Assembly: GCA_034509755.1 (NCBI GenBank)
Contig: CM067557.1
Location: 36,018,001 to 36,082,000 of the forward strand
Direction: 5' to 3'
From: Anisodus tanguticus
Lineage: Eukaryota; Streptophyta; Magnoliopsida; Solanales; Solanaceae
Length of the DNA stretch: 64,000 nt
The notes below the pieces were generated by a model. It did no database searches. It saw nothing but the letters and a program-made list of their open reading frames with translations, and was not told the origin of the DNA. The position numbers were made by a program, and so were the translations under genes. Below are positions 11,717 to 22,718 of this stretch, piece by piece (within the stretch, counting starts at the first letter, position 1; each line of letters starts with the position of its first letter).

Positions 11717-12278
11717 GGAAAAGCTGTTATTAGGTACACACAATTGAGAAAAATGAACAACTGACAACAACTAACAAAAGAGGCGTTAAAAGCGAGGAAA
11801 ATATTTTCTGTAAAATATATTTTAATTTTTCATGTTGGATTAGTTAAATATTTTGAAAATATTTTCTTTTTAGGAATGAAACATGACAACTTACAACTTT
11901 CCAATTTCAGGATCGCCGTTCAAGAAATGATAATTAACAATTGGCCAATCATTTTCTTCACTTTAAAGTTAATATGGACAGTACTCCAAATGAACATTTA
12001 TTAACCCAATTTGAGTTTCATCGTGTCTGGGGCAATTTATCACCATGGAATGCATGCATGAAGTCCTTTTTAATTTCGTCTTCTTGTCTAAATCAAGATT
12101 GCAAAATGTCGTTATGGGGTACTAACTTAGTTGCAACGGTGTTTGAAAAAGGATTTTTACATTTTATAGGCGTCTACCAAAATATGTCTATAAATGGATT
12201 TTTTTTTTGTATATTAATGTATATAAACATAAAATATACATAATTATTGTTATATTTTTTTATATGACTAGTTGTAAT
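11717..12278. other. AT-rich spacer, nothing recognised
   Basis: One 100-codon open frame (11941–12243) ends in a low-complexity tail and shows no family motif. I see no gene. Confidence 0.4.
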
Positions 12279-13231
12279 TAAGGTTGGTCAGTGGGCCGGG
12301 TCGACCTAGTCCCGACCCGACCCCAATCCGGTCCCCCAAAAAAAAAACGATGTCGCGACTCGAAACCGAGACGGGACCTGGGCTCGTCCCGCCCCAGACC
12401 CACCCCGCCCCGAAACTGCCCCGACCCCGCCCCGACCCCGACCCCGACCCCGTCCCGACCCACCCTTTGCAAAAATGACCGTTGCACGATGACCAATTTA
12501 TATTTTGGCCGTTGTGCAACGACCATCCCCCCCCCCCATCCCATAAACTCTCCTACCCCCTTAATATTTATTTTTAACCCTTAAATTACTATATTTACAC
12601 TTTAACCCAATTTTTCAACTATAAATACCTCATTTTTTCTTCATTTTATCTCACAAATCTTCCTACAATCTCTCTAATCTCTCAACTCAATCTATCTCTC
12701 TACAATTCTACAATTCTACAATTACATTGCCTACTAAATATTTTATTTTATTTGCTCATTTGTATAATTGTATCAAAGTTCAAAAATTGGGACTGAAGTT
12801 GGCAACTAGCTTGATGATCATCCATCGAGCAAATTTTAATTTTCAAACAGACTTGGGATGTTTTTTATTACATTATCTTATTCAATTATTGAATTGTTTA
12901 TATATATTATTTATTTTAAATTAAGTGCAAAAAAAAAACACCCTTGTAAGGAAACCCATCTCAAAACCCGCCTAAAACCTCCCTTGTTGTCCCTTTCGGA
13001 TAAGAAAGACTAGTCACTTTAACCTACCTTCCTAGCTTTAGTTGCCTTAAGGCTTGTCTTTTTTTCGAACCTTGAGTTGGTTGTCTTTTCGCCTGACCGG
13101 ACTCGGACATGAGGGACGGGACAACGGCCTGTCCCGACCCGCCGGTCCCGCCACATCCCCGAACCCGACCAATCCCAGACCCGTCGGGACCTGCCCCACC
13201 CTGCCCGAACCTGGCCCACTGGCCCCCCTTA
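12279..13231 (+). mobile_element. Deletion derivative of the 1572–4957 hAT family (non-autonomous)
   Basis: The perfect 8-bp target duplication GTTGTAAT is at 12271–12278 and 13232–13239. Terminal inverted repeats are TAAGGTTGGTCAGTGGGCC on the left and, reverse-complemented, TAAGGGGGGCCAGTGGGCC on the right. The left part (to about 12855) reproduces, in reverse orientation, the 5' end of the larger element: subterminal repeats, AACGACC blocks, TATA region, leader with TCTCTCTAATCTCTCAACT, and the segment GCAACTAGCTTGATGATC. It then jumps to GATGTTTTTTATTACATTAT, which corresponds to 1782–1802 of the large element. About 2.7 kb, the whole transposase, is therefore missing. About 160 bp of unrelated filler lies at 12930–13085. 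No coding capacity. Confidence 0.9.
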
Positions 13232-13590
13232 GTTGTAATTAATAATTATCTTTAGCAAGCGAGTAAATTTGTAACTTTTCCATTTGAAAAAAGCAACATT
13301 TAAAATTGAATTGTCTTGTTCTTTTTTCTCATATTCCAACAACCATTTTACGGAGCTAGAACTTGGCTTTCTTAAATACGTACTAAGCAGGTTAACTTTA
13401 GTATACATTAGATAATACTTAGCAATTGGATTGCGTTTCTTCTCGATCCCTCCCCCGTTATTACTACCACTAATATTACTAAAGTAAAGGGTCAGATTTG
13501 TTCTTGAATTAACTATGAAATAGTTTGACTTGGCCCTCGGTTAAAAATTGGAGAACAAAGTACTCGCCGTTATCAAACTGGCCTAAATCT
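13232..13590. other. Short spacer ahead of copia element E
   Basis: AT-rich. 13490–13560 (GGGTCAGATTTGTTC..., TTTGACTTGGCCCTC) resembles a transposon end with plant-MULE-like wording, but its partner end is not visible. Confidence 0.35.
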
Positions 13591-14026
13591 TGTTGGAAAT
13601 TAGCCTTTGGCGGGGAGATGCGTCCACCTATATTTGATGAATTAAACACCAGTGTTCCGCATGTTAGAGACCTTGTCTCTTCGCACATGCATGATCTACG
13701 AAGTGAGTAGATGACCGTAGGGCCAAGAATCGTCTGATTTCGTTGAGAAATGAAAGAGATATTGGTCCACGAAGTAAGGTGTTTAAGACATGGAAATGTG
13801 GTGTGGGACAAATCTACCACATCGGTGGGAATAGGAAGAATTGCTCTCTATATATGTCTCAAATTGGTAAAGGGTTTGGGACCCCAAGGGGTATCCCATG
13901 TGTTTAAAGGAGGGAAGACCTAGGTGTGCTTGGGTTCAAGGCTAAGCCCACACGCGCGCCGCCGCCGCTCGCCCGTCCGGTCCGATTCCGGGTTTCGGGT
14001 TCTCGGGTCACGGGCTGTGGGCTGTG
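13591..14026 (+). repeat. Truncated 5' LTR of element E
   Basis: Aligns by eye with 16159–16610 almost base for base, then departs at GGGCTGTG|CTAATCGCC, where pol-derived sequence begins. Confidence 0.85.
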
Positions 14027-14450
14027 CTAATCGCCTCTTGGCATCAAAGAATGCTGAATTCTTTTAAGATAGCTTTCCTTGAAAAGGAAAAAAGAGTAAT
14101 TGCTCAAGGTTAACAAGAACCCGCGAGGGTCTGACTGTCCGGAACTAGACGTTCCGTATCTACAGGACTCGAAAGTTGCTTGGATATCCTAAACTTAATA
14201 TTCCGGATCTGCGAACTCGTGGATTCTAGATGTTGAACCGAGAAGGAGCAAAGAGGGGACAAAGACTTGTTCCATACCTTCTAGCTTGTATGGTTGAGAA
14301 CGAACCATGGACAATTAACAAAGAATTGTCATCTCCAAAAGCACTGCTCTGGAAAGAAGCTAAAGAGAGAAATAGATTCCATCATATAAAACCATACGTG
14401 TGTAATGGTTGATCTTCCTCCGGAAAAAGAACCTTTGGGTTGTAAAATGT
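14027..14450 (+). pseudogene. Copia pol scrap: integrase tail and RT N-terminus
   Basis: SKNAEFF followed by a stop and DSFP parallels NAQFFEDTFSIKEKD of element D's integrase end. The frame from 14230 then gives MVENEPWTINKELSSPKALL, the conserved stretch just before copia RT, and a broken DLPPEKEPLGCKM. Stops and frame changes are present, and the catalytic RT palm is absent. Confidence 0.75.
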
Positions 14451-16158
14451 GCTCCCCTCGTGAGTAGCTTCACATCCAGGGCCATTGTAGTCTTACATGG
14501 CATGGATGTTGAAATGTACCTTCCCAACCGGAGAGTTGGAAGAAGAGGATCGAATTGGTTTGTCCGAACTGTTGGGCTTCTTCCCCGAACTTTCATTTTG
14601 GTCCCCGAAATGTTTACATTTTGGTCCCGAAAGCTTCGTATAAAACAAACAATGAATCGACCACGAAACATTGACTCTTAATTTAGAAAGTCAACAGTTG
14701 GAGAATCAACAGTCTGAAAGTAAAAGTCATATTGAAACAAAGTCTCGATATGAAAGATATGGGTATCACAGATGACATCTTAGGAATTGGATTTCTAAGA
14801 CATCTAACGGATCGGTCGATAGTTGACAATCTCGTTGAAGCCACCAATGGATATGAATCATAGAACCGATTGGAATCATGGTGCACCCATAGACAAGGAG
14901 CGATATGCACAGGTCATGTGTAGTTCAATATATTGTACACACTACAACCGACCTGGTATCGTCCTACAAACAGATCGATTGAACTAAGGTTCACCGATGA
15001 TCTTAATACATGATCAATAGAAGGCGTTAAGTCGGATATGACGATATCCGAATTATTCTCTTATCTACGGATTATAGTATTCTGGATGTCCAAATGGTTC
15101 GGGAGAACACAAGTGATGCAAACCGGACATCGTATCCGAAGAACACCAAAGCCACAAGTAAATGTGTATGGTGGGTCTTGGAAAAACCTCTAAGCAAACT
15201 TGCATCGGCCGATTCATGATGGAATCGGAGTTTATCGCTTTATACAAAGCATGAAAGAAGTTGAGTAACTTCACGACTCCTTAGAGGACGTCCCTTATTG
15301 GGAGAAACCCGTGCCTTCACGCTATACACCGTGGCTAGCCGGTCGTCTTCGGAAGGACACGGATGACGGCGTCTGGACATATCTGTCAGGATCTGTCGGA
15401 GACATAAGACCATATGTCAGTTGATCATCACGGGTATCACTTCCTTATTTACTAACTAAGGGACTATCCGGAGATCAAGTGTTCTGCATGTCTAGGGGAA
15501 TGGACTTAAAACCCAAACAATACGAACCTTTGCGGTGAAAACCCAACCATACTGATTGGAGATCCCAAGAATTTGGTTCAATGGGAAAACTAAGCGGCAA
15601 AAGGTTCAGTTGAGCGCTTCGGTGGAAGCAAGAAGCATTTCGGATGATGATTTCTGTACGGAAACATGAATCCAAAGTTGTTCCCGCGATAGACATCAAA
15701 GTGCTACCTGCATGGTGGGTAAAGGTTAAGCTTCCAAACCTTTAATGATCCTCAAACTGTTGAGGTTAAGGTTGGGGAAACTTTTAATGATTCCTAACAC
15801 TTGTGAAGTGGGGTATAGCAGGATACCTTGTAGGAGATCACCTATTTAAGTGCGAGGATGGCCGTCTCAAATGAACGCACTTAAGAATCCAAGTGTGTCC
15901 AAGGCCACAACGGACAAAAATGTAAGAATGAAAACGAATAAGAAGAGTTATTGTGTTGTTATCATTGTCTTGGCTTACACTAAACACTGGCGGTTCAAGA
16001 CATCACATTCACCGCGCAGTAAGTAAGTCCGATGGTATTCAACTAGGGAAGGTTCAAAGCGAAAGCTACCTCTCCTGATGCAATATATTTTCGCTGAAAG
16101 ATTGCTGAAATGTAGGCACCTTGTGTGTGCGCCACAATCTCTCTTTCATAGAGGGGAT
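14451..16158 (+). other. Non-coding 3' region of element E
   Basis: 1.7 kb without a convincing open frame, lying between the RT scrap and the 3' LTR. The last 300 bp are shared with element D. The stretch 14560–14640 (TTTTGGTCCCCGAAATG repeated twice) is not seen in D and may be a separate insertion. Confidence 0.55.
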
Positions 16159-17595
16159 TGTTGGAAATTAGCCTTTGGCGGGGAGATGCGTCCACCCATC
16201 TTTGATGAATTAAACACTTTTGTTCCGTATGTTGGAGACCTTGTCTCTTCGCACATGCATGATCTACGAAGTGAGTAGATGACCGTAGGGCTAAGAATCG
16301 TCTAATTTCGTTGAGAAATGAAAGAGATATTGGTCCACGAAGTAAGGTGTTTAAGACATGGAAATGTGGTGTGAGACAAATCTACCACATCGGTGGGAAT
16401 ATGAAGAATTGCTCTCTATATATGTCTTAAATTGGTAAAGGGTTTGGGACCCCTTGGGGTATCCCATGTGTTTAAAGGAGGGAAGACCTAGGTGTGCTTG
16501 GGTTCAAGGCTAAGCCCACACGCGCGCCGCCGCCGCTCGCCCATCCGGTACGGTTCCGGGTTCCGGGTTCTCGGGTTCTCGGGTCACGGGTCGTGGGCTG
16601 TGGGCTGTGGGGAATTTTCTGATATTATCTTTTTGGACCAGAGAACTCTGCTAGATGTACAGTTTGATCCCTGAAGTTTCATATGCACAGTCAGTTTGGT
16701 CCCCAGAGTTTTGGGAAGGTGACGGAAGGCAGAAAGCCTACTGTTGGGACTGTTTTTTGAGGCATTAATCAGCCATTACTTGGCTGATTAACTCCTCTAT
16801 TAACAGCCCATTAGTTGGGCAATTGAGCAACCTCCTTCATGACCTTATTTACCTCTTTCATGGCATTAAAACCTGCCATTACAGCCCTTCTTTAAGGGCC
16901 ATTACAGCCTTGTTTGTGGCTGTTGGACAACCCCTCCTCATGCTATATATTGAGCTTCATTTGGCTCAAAACAGGAGCTGAAAACAGACGGGAATAACAC
17001 AGAAAAACAGCACAAAAACAAACTGAAAAATAGCGAAATCAGTGAGCAAAAACTGCTCGAAACAGTGGCTGAAAATCAGTCAAAAACAGTGACCAAACTC
17101 TCACGTATACACAAGATATACACTATAGAGACACACTATATACACAGAGACAAAAGAGAAGAGTAAAGAGAAACTCTTCCTTCCTATTCCATATCTTCAG
17201 CAAGTCGAGTCATATTTGTTTTCTTCGCCAGGCTCAACCTATTGGCTTTGTAGCGTTGAGATTAAAGTGTTGTTTTATCTTGGGAGACTATTGTCCGCTA
17301 ACGTAAAAGCATATATACGGGGCAATCTTGTCTTAAGGACAGAGGGAAATCCCTCGACTCAACACACAACGTTGTAACCATCCAGATTTAGTTGTTTCTT
17401 GATTTCAGAATATCAAGATTCAAGACACAACAAGCTTGCGGCAGTTCTCAACATTGGCCTTGCAAGGTTATCAAGATTCAAGACACAACAAGCTTGCGGT
17501 AGTTTTGAAGATTGACCATTTATCTATCCTTTCGAACAATTGTAATAGTTACTTACTTCCCGTACTGCTTTATAAAGTACAATAGAGTACCAACA
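16159..17595 (+). repeat. 3' LTR of element E (1437 bp)
   Basis: TGTTGGAAATT...ACCAACA, preceded by the polypurine tract. It contains a GC-rich block (CGCGCGCCGCCGCCGCTCGC) and, near 17,260–17,350, the TTTTATCTTGGGAGACTATT / GGGGCAATCTTGTCTTAAGG block, also present in the solo LTR and in element D's LTRs. Confidence 0.85.
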
Positions 17596-18544
17596 AATCT
17601 GTCCTTATTTGTTAAGAGACCAGGTTTGGAGATTATTATGTTTCTAATTAGCTTGGGAATTTTCGTCGATTGTCCCTTTTTAGAATGTTTAGTAAATGAT
17701 CTTCTTTATATTTCTCTGGCAACTTTACGTACCTCTTAGACCACGTCTAAAGATTCTTGTTGAGCAAGCTGAAAATCTTATATTAAAATATTAGATCACA
17801 ATCTAATATGTTTTAAATGTTAGACGACAATCTAATATTTTTTCAATCCTAAGACTTATATTTGCGCTACATTTAAAAATAGAGACAAAATATAAATGAT
17901 ATATAGCCTAAAAAGGGATCAACTATGAAATCAGCCCCTACTGCATGTGCGACCAATTTTGAGAACTTCTTAAGTTAATATACCACCAGGTTGGTCGCTT
18001 ATTTTTAGATTTGAGATCAGAGTGTAGCTAACATACCAAAATGTTCAGTACAATGTCACCATTCATTGGTATGTAACAACCTTTCCTACTGGTGTAATTT
18101 ACACTAAAATCAGTGTATTTTAACTGACTATAGTATGTAATTAATTTTTTCCCCATGCTGTCATATATACCAGACTTACTATAAAGATTACCTGATATTA
18201 CAAGTAAACTTAAGCGGATAGCGTAGAAAATTTATACATTGTCCTACGGAACTTAAAAGTCTTTAACAAAATGAGTTAATTACCAAAATATGAAATAGGC
18301 GCAATATAGATAGCCTATGGCTGCAGTCTGACTTATGTGTATTATTATATGAGTCGGCGTGGGCGCAGAGGAGTGCAAAGGGGTTCAACTGGACCCCCTT
18401 CTTGAAAAAAATTATATTAGGTAAATATGGTAAAATTAATTATGTATTTTGCATATATAGAAGTTGGTGATTTCCTTGCCATAAGTTTTGTTTTCTTTTT
18501 GAATTTCTGGCTTCGCCTCTAGGCATGGAGTGAGACAACTAAGA
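17596..18544. other. Spacer, dispersed-repeat scraps only
   Basis: AT-rich, no gene. Around 18,355–18,535 (GGGGTTCAACTGGACCCCCT...) it resembles a common solanaceous interspersed repeat, without definable ends. Confidence 0.35.
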
Positions 18545-19061
18545 GGGTCATTTACACTTTAATTCCTATTTTGTGTTGGTCTTTAATTTTTTCCCTTCAA
18601 ATGGGCTGGTCCTAAATTTTTGCCTTTTACAATATAGGGGCATAAGTTACCCATCTTAATATCCACTAGTTATATTAGCTCCCTTAAGAAACTTATGCTT
18701 CCCTAGGGATAAGTTTGATTTTAAAGGAAAAAAATTAAAGACCATCCTATTTGAAGGGAAAACTGTGCAATTACTAAGAAGTGGATGGGCAGATGGGCCT
18801 GCTTATATTTCGGATGGGCCAGAGTTTGTATATAATTCCACTACAAGAAATCGCACGGTTTTCCCTTCAAATAGGCTAATCTTTAAATTTTGCTCCTTAA
18901 ATGGAACTTATGCCGCAGAAAGCATAAGTTCTTTACGGGATCCGACACCACTGGTGTCGGATCCGGTAAAGAACGTATGTCCGAAAGGCATAAATGGAAT
19001 TCCATTTGAGGGGCAACAATTGAAGACCAATACAAAATAAGGGATAAAGTGCAAATGACCC
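18545..19061. mobile_element. Long-TIR inverted-repeat element (MULE/foldback-like), complex
   Basis: The left end GGGTCATTTACACTTTAATT is the inverse of the right end, AAAGTGCAAATGACCC. The TIRs extend about 60 bp through TATTTTGTGTTGGTCTTTAA and the inverse TTGAAGACCAATACAAAATA. Inside, the block TTTTCCCTTCAAAT(A/G)GGCT occurs twice direct and once inverted, showing a nested or rearranged structure. The 9-bp flanks do not match, so superfamily assignment is inference. Confidence 0.6.
18928..18974. repeat. 47-bp near-perfect palindrome
   Basis: Arms 18928–18950 and 18952–18974 (23 bp each, one mismatch, one-base centre), built around GGATCCGACACCA / TGGTGTCGGATCC. Confidence 0.9.
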
Positions 19062-19241
19062 ATTCCACTATTACTAGGCAAAGAAGAACTTTATTTTGGT
19101 ATGCTCACACATCATGGATGAGACATGAGAGTAACACTATGTACCCCTTGTTATATACTTTCAAAGAAAGGTATATTCAACTTCAACTTTTAATCAGTTA
19201 TGTAACTCATTTCATTAGTTAATTTATTGTCATAATAACTT

Positions 19242-19477
19242 ACTTTGATATGTGTTGTAGATACTTTCAAATTGGAGGTGAAACAATGAAAGATATATCT
19301 ATTGAGATTAGTCAATACTGCACTCAACGGCAAACTTTTATTCAGCATAGCCAACCATAACTTTGATATGTGTTGTAGATACTTTCAAATTGGAGGTGAA
19401 ACAATGAAATATATATCTATTGAGATTAGTCAATATTGCACTCAACGGCAAACTTTTATTCAGCATAGCCAACCATA
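19242..19477. repeat. 118-bp direct tandem duplication
   Basis: 19242–19359 is repeated at 19360–19477 with only a few differences (GAAAGATATA versus GAAATATATA; CAATACTGC versus CAATATTGC). The high similarity means a recent local duplication. No function seen. Confidence 0.9.
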
Positions 19478-19576
19478 ACCTTACGGTAGTGGAAACTATA
19501 GACTAAAGACCTTCTTTCTAGTGGGTTAGACACATGGGCGGAGCGGGGTACCGGAAGGATTCGTATACGATCAAAT

Positions 19577-19583
<7 letters not shown>

Positions 19584-19630
<47 letters not shown>
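19584..19630. repeat. (TA)n microsatellite
   Basis: Uninterrupted TA run of about 47 bp. Confidence 0.95.
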
Positions 19631-19632
<2 letters not shown>

Positions 19633-19918
19633 TCGTATAATAATTACATTTTTGTATTTTGTATCCAGTTAATGGAATCCTCATTCAATCACTCTTTGAC
19701 ACAACTAGTTTTCGTTCATTTTTATTTTCTAGTTACTTTAATATTTTATTTGGCGATGTTGGTTATTGCGAATTTCCTCTAAAACAGGGAAGCGTCTTAA
19801 CTCCATTAAAACTTGCTCCAATGATCATCAATACAGGTTTAGATTATTGATATGTCTCTTTGTGAATTTTAAAGGCTAAGATCTAACTTGGTTCTTTATT
19901 AGTTATTACTATGGTTAA

Positions 19919-20106
19919 TGAAAGAGAATAATCATTTGCTCATTTTATTGATGTAATTGACTTACATACATATATACAATAGTCATCCTAGACTATAATT
20001 ACGGAAATTAAATATACACTTAACTAATACAAACGATTACTACCATAATTATAGATATATAAGATCACTAATTATATCAAAAGAATATATTGTGTATATT
20101 CTATCA
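19919..20106 (-). repeat. 3' LTR of copia element C (188 bp)
   Basis: TGAAAGAGAATAATCATTTG at the plus-strand start, ATTCTATCA at the end. The adjoining purine tract reads GACTGTGAGGGTG on the minus strand. Confidence 0.7.
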
Positions 20107-20871
20107 CACCCTCACAGTCATAGCGGACGGTTGTCGTACGCTGAGACTGTCTTGAAAATCTTCAAACAGAACTAAGGGAAGATCCTTGGTAAATATGTCA
20201 GCAATTTGATAACGTGAAGGGACATGCAAGACACGTACTTGTCCACAAGCAACCTTTTCGCGAACAAAGTGAATGTCCATCTCGATATATTTAGTGCGTT
20301 GATGTTGTACAGGATTCCCCGAGAGATATATCACACTAACATTATCGCAGTAGACCAAGGTAGCTTTCCGAATAGGAAAATGAAGCTCTAAGAGGAGGTT
20401 ACGTAACTAACATGACTCAGACACCACATTGGCGACCCCTCAATATTCGGCCTCCGCGCTAGAGCGTGACAAAGTAGCTTGGCGTTTAGCCGATCAAGAG
20501 ACCAAGTTGTCACCAAGAAACATGCAATAACCAGATGTCGAATGTCTGGTATCCGGACATCTACCCCAATCTGCATCTGTATATGAAATGAGAGTAGATA
20601 CTGATGATGGATATAAGTGTAAGCCATAATCAATAGCGCCCTGAATGTAGCGCACAATGCGTTTGAGGGCGTGCATGTGTTCTTCCCTCGGATCATGCAT
20701 GAATAAACACACTTGTTGCACTGCATAAATAATATCGGGCTTTATAAATGTGAGATATTGAAGAGCCCGCAAGACTACGATAGTGGGAGAGATCCTTATA
20801 TGTGTGCTAGAAGTAGCACTCAACTTTGGTTTAGTGACAACCAGAGTAGGAGATGACTTACAGAATGACAT
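20107..20871 (-). pseudogene. Copia C RNase H
   Basis: 20871–20494 reads RIVRYIQGAIDYGLHLYPSS, then DTRHSTSGYCMFLGDNLVS. 20358–20104 reads VYCDNVSVIYLSGNPVQHQR, then IEMDIHFVREKVACGQVRVL and IADIFTKDLP. These are the standard copia RNase H blocks. Separate frames show at least one frame break. Confidence 0.85.
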
Positions 20872-21034
20872 GCCAGCCCATTCACATTAACACCAAGTGG
20901 ATGGGACACCAACTCCCACATCTTATTTTCAATAAGAGCATTATATTCATAAACATTTTCCAATTCGGGTCACGAAGGGCAGATACGGGGTTACATGGTA
21001 AATGAGATTTAGTGCCATTAGAGTTGAGATTAAA

Positions 21035-21633
21035 TTATCGCTTTGGTCTAAAAATACTCAGTTGGCTATGAGTAACGGGCCCTGATCCCGGAATCAAAGT
21101 GGGCTGGATTTGGGTAGAAACTGTGGGCTGGCCCAGTTCCGATGCAATGGAGTTGGGTTGGAGTCGGGTTGTTTGGGCCTGGACTGGGTGGTGGATATAA
21201 TTTATTGGGCCACCAAGCAATGGTCCTGCTGGCAGAATATATGGACTGGGGGGAATTGGGCTAGCAGGCAGTGGGTCTGACTGCGCCCACTGGTCCATGT
21301 TTCGAGGTGTGTGCTAGGTCAAATGGTGGACCACATACGGTGAGAGCCCTTCATCCACAAAATCATAGGAATTAGACGTGGAAGTATGCAAATTAGCAAA
21401 CGGAAATTGGATTTCATAAAAAATGACATGGCAACTAATGATGACTTTATTAGAGGATAAATCATAACATTTGTAACCACAATGATTAGATGGGTACCCA
21501 AAAAAAATACAAGCGGTAGAGCGGGCTCAAAGTTTATTTATGGTAGTGGAGGGGAATAGAGGATAACATAAACACTCAAATACTCTAAAATGAGAATACG
21601 AGGGTCTTTTTGATAAAGAATTTTGAGTGGAGA
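21035..21633 (-). pseudogene. Copia C integrase–RT linker
   Basis: 21298–21035 is Pro/Ser/Gln-rich, as is usual between integrase and RT in this lineage. 21501–21319 reads like the chromodomain-less integrase tail in a shifted frame. Broken. Confidence 0.55.
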
Positions 21634-22368
21634 TTAGTAGGCTAATCCTTTGCTATGGATTATGTCGAGAATGTAAGTTACCATTTGTAATGCATGATGC
21701 CAAAATGAAGGTGGTAATGATGCATGAGCTAGTAACATACGAACAATATTATTAATGGTGTGAATTTTTCTCTCGGCTTTCCCATTTTGTGATGACGTAT
21801 GTGGACATGAGAACCGAAAAAATATACCATTAATCCTACAAAATTCTCTAAATGGCCCATTATCAAATTTCCTTCCATTATCACATTGAATGTTCTTAGC
21901 TTTCCGTTTAAATTGAGTACGGATGAATGCTCTAAATGATAGGAATGTGGAAAAAACCTGAAATTTTTTAGATAAAGGAAACGTCCACAAAAAAACCGAG
22001 TAATCATCCAACAACAAAACATAATAATGGTGGCTCGAAGAGCTCAAAACGGGAGATGTCCAAAGATCACTATGAATAATATCAAAAGGCAACATAGTAC
22101 CAGAACTAGAGGCAACAAAAGGCAATTTAATATATTTCCCAAGTGGACAAGAAGGACAAAAATTAGCACTACGAGTGTTATTACACTCAATAAATTTATT
22201 GTTTTTAAGGGAGGCAAAAACAGACTCTCCCGAATGACCCAAACGTGCATGCCATAAGGAAGGTGCTAAAGCGGCAAACGTTGACGTTGTGACTTGTTTA
22301 GTGGTGATGGTGGTGGTGATGGGATAGAGCTCGCCCCGACTATCACATCTCATTAGATGTATCCCCAT
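21634..22368 (-). pseudogene. Copia C GAG-pre-integrase and integrase
   Basis: A 244-residue frame. WHARLGHSGESVFASLKNNK and CPSCPLGKYIKLPF form the zinc-binding HHCC-type pre-integrase part. FDIIHSDLWTSPVLSSSSHH, then QCDNGRKFDNGPFREFCRIN and CPHTSSQNGKAERKIHTINN form the integrase core, with D, D and E of the DDE triad visible. The domain is the longest intact piece of this element but has no RT behind it. Confidence 0.85.
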
Positions 22369-22464
22369 TCAGAAATCATTCACAGAAAATCCAAATGGAT
22401 CAAATTCAACAGAAACCGAGTTATCAGTTGTAAATTTTTGAACATACACCAAAATTTTAAGTAA

Positions 22465-22713
22465 TTAAGGAGCATGAATGAGATTTTTCAAGGCTAAATG
22501 TGGGTTTGGGGGAGATAAATTTGTGTGACCATAACCACGAGTTGGAATTGAATGACCATTACCAATAATTATGTCATGGTTTTTGTTCAAATTGAAATAA
22601 GACGAGAGATTACCTTGCGCAGATGTCATATGAGAAGTAGTACCAGTGTCCATGTACCGATTTGCATCCGGAGGATTTAGCCCAAGTGTATGCATCGCTG
22701 CCTCGATATCCAT
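22465..22713 (-). pseudogene. Copia C aspartic protease
   Basis: The frame includes YMDTGTTSHMTSAQG (the D[ST]G active-site motif) and IIIGNGHSIPTRGYG, typical of copia protease. Separated from gag and integrase by stops. Confidence 0.8.
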
Positions 22714-22718
22714 GTGGG

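Larger units (their letters stand above)
13591..17595 (+). mobile_element. Copia element E: long-LTR, internally deleted, with 5-bp target duplication
   Basis: Identical 5-bp flanks AATCT lie at 13586–13590 and 17596–17600. Both LTRs start TGTTGGAAATTAGCCTTTGG. The right LTR is complete (16159–17595, ending ACCAACA); the left is cut after about 436 bp. The interior keeps only an integrase tail and RT start (14040–14450) plus a long 3' non-coding region ending in the purine tract CATAGAGGGGAT next to the 3' LTR. The 3' region (about 15,800–16,050) matches the 3' region of element D (49,040–49,300, inverted), so the two belong to one lineage. A solo LTR of this family lies at 46810–47952. Confidence 0.85.

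Noticed and set aside
11941..12243. 100-codon open frame
   Set aside because: No recognisable domain, a low-complexity end and no supporting splice or promoter signals.
19534..19782. Open frame with IYIYIYIY run
   Set aside because: It is the translation of a (TA)n microsatellite with open flanks; no gene-like features.
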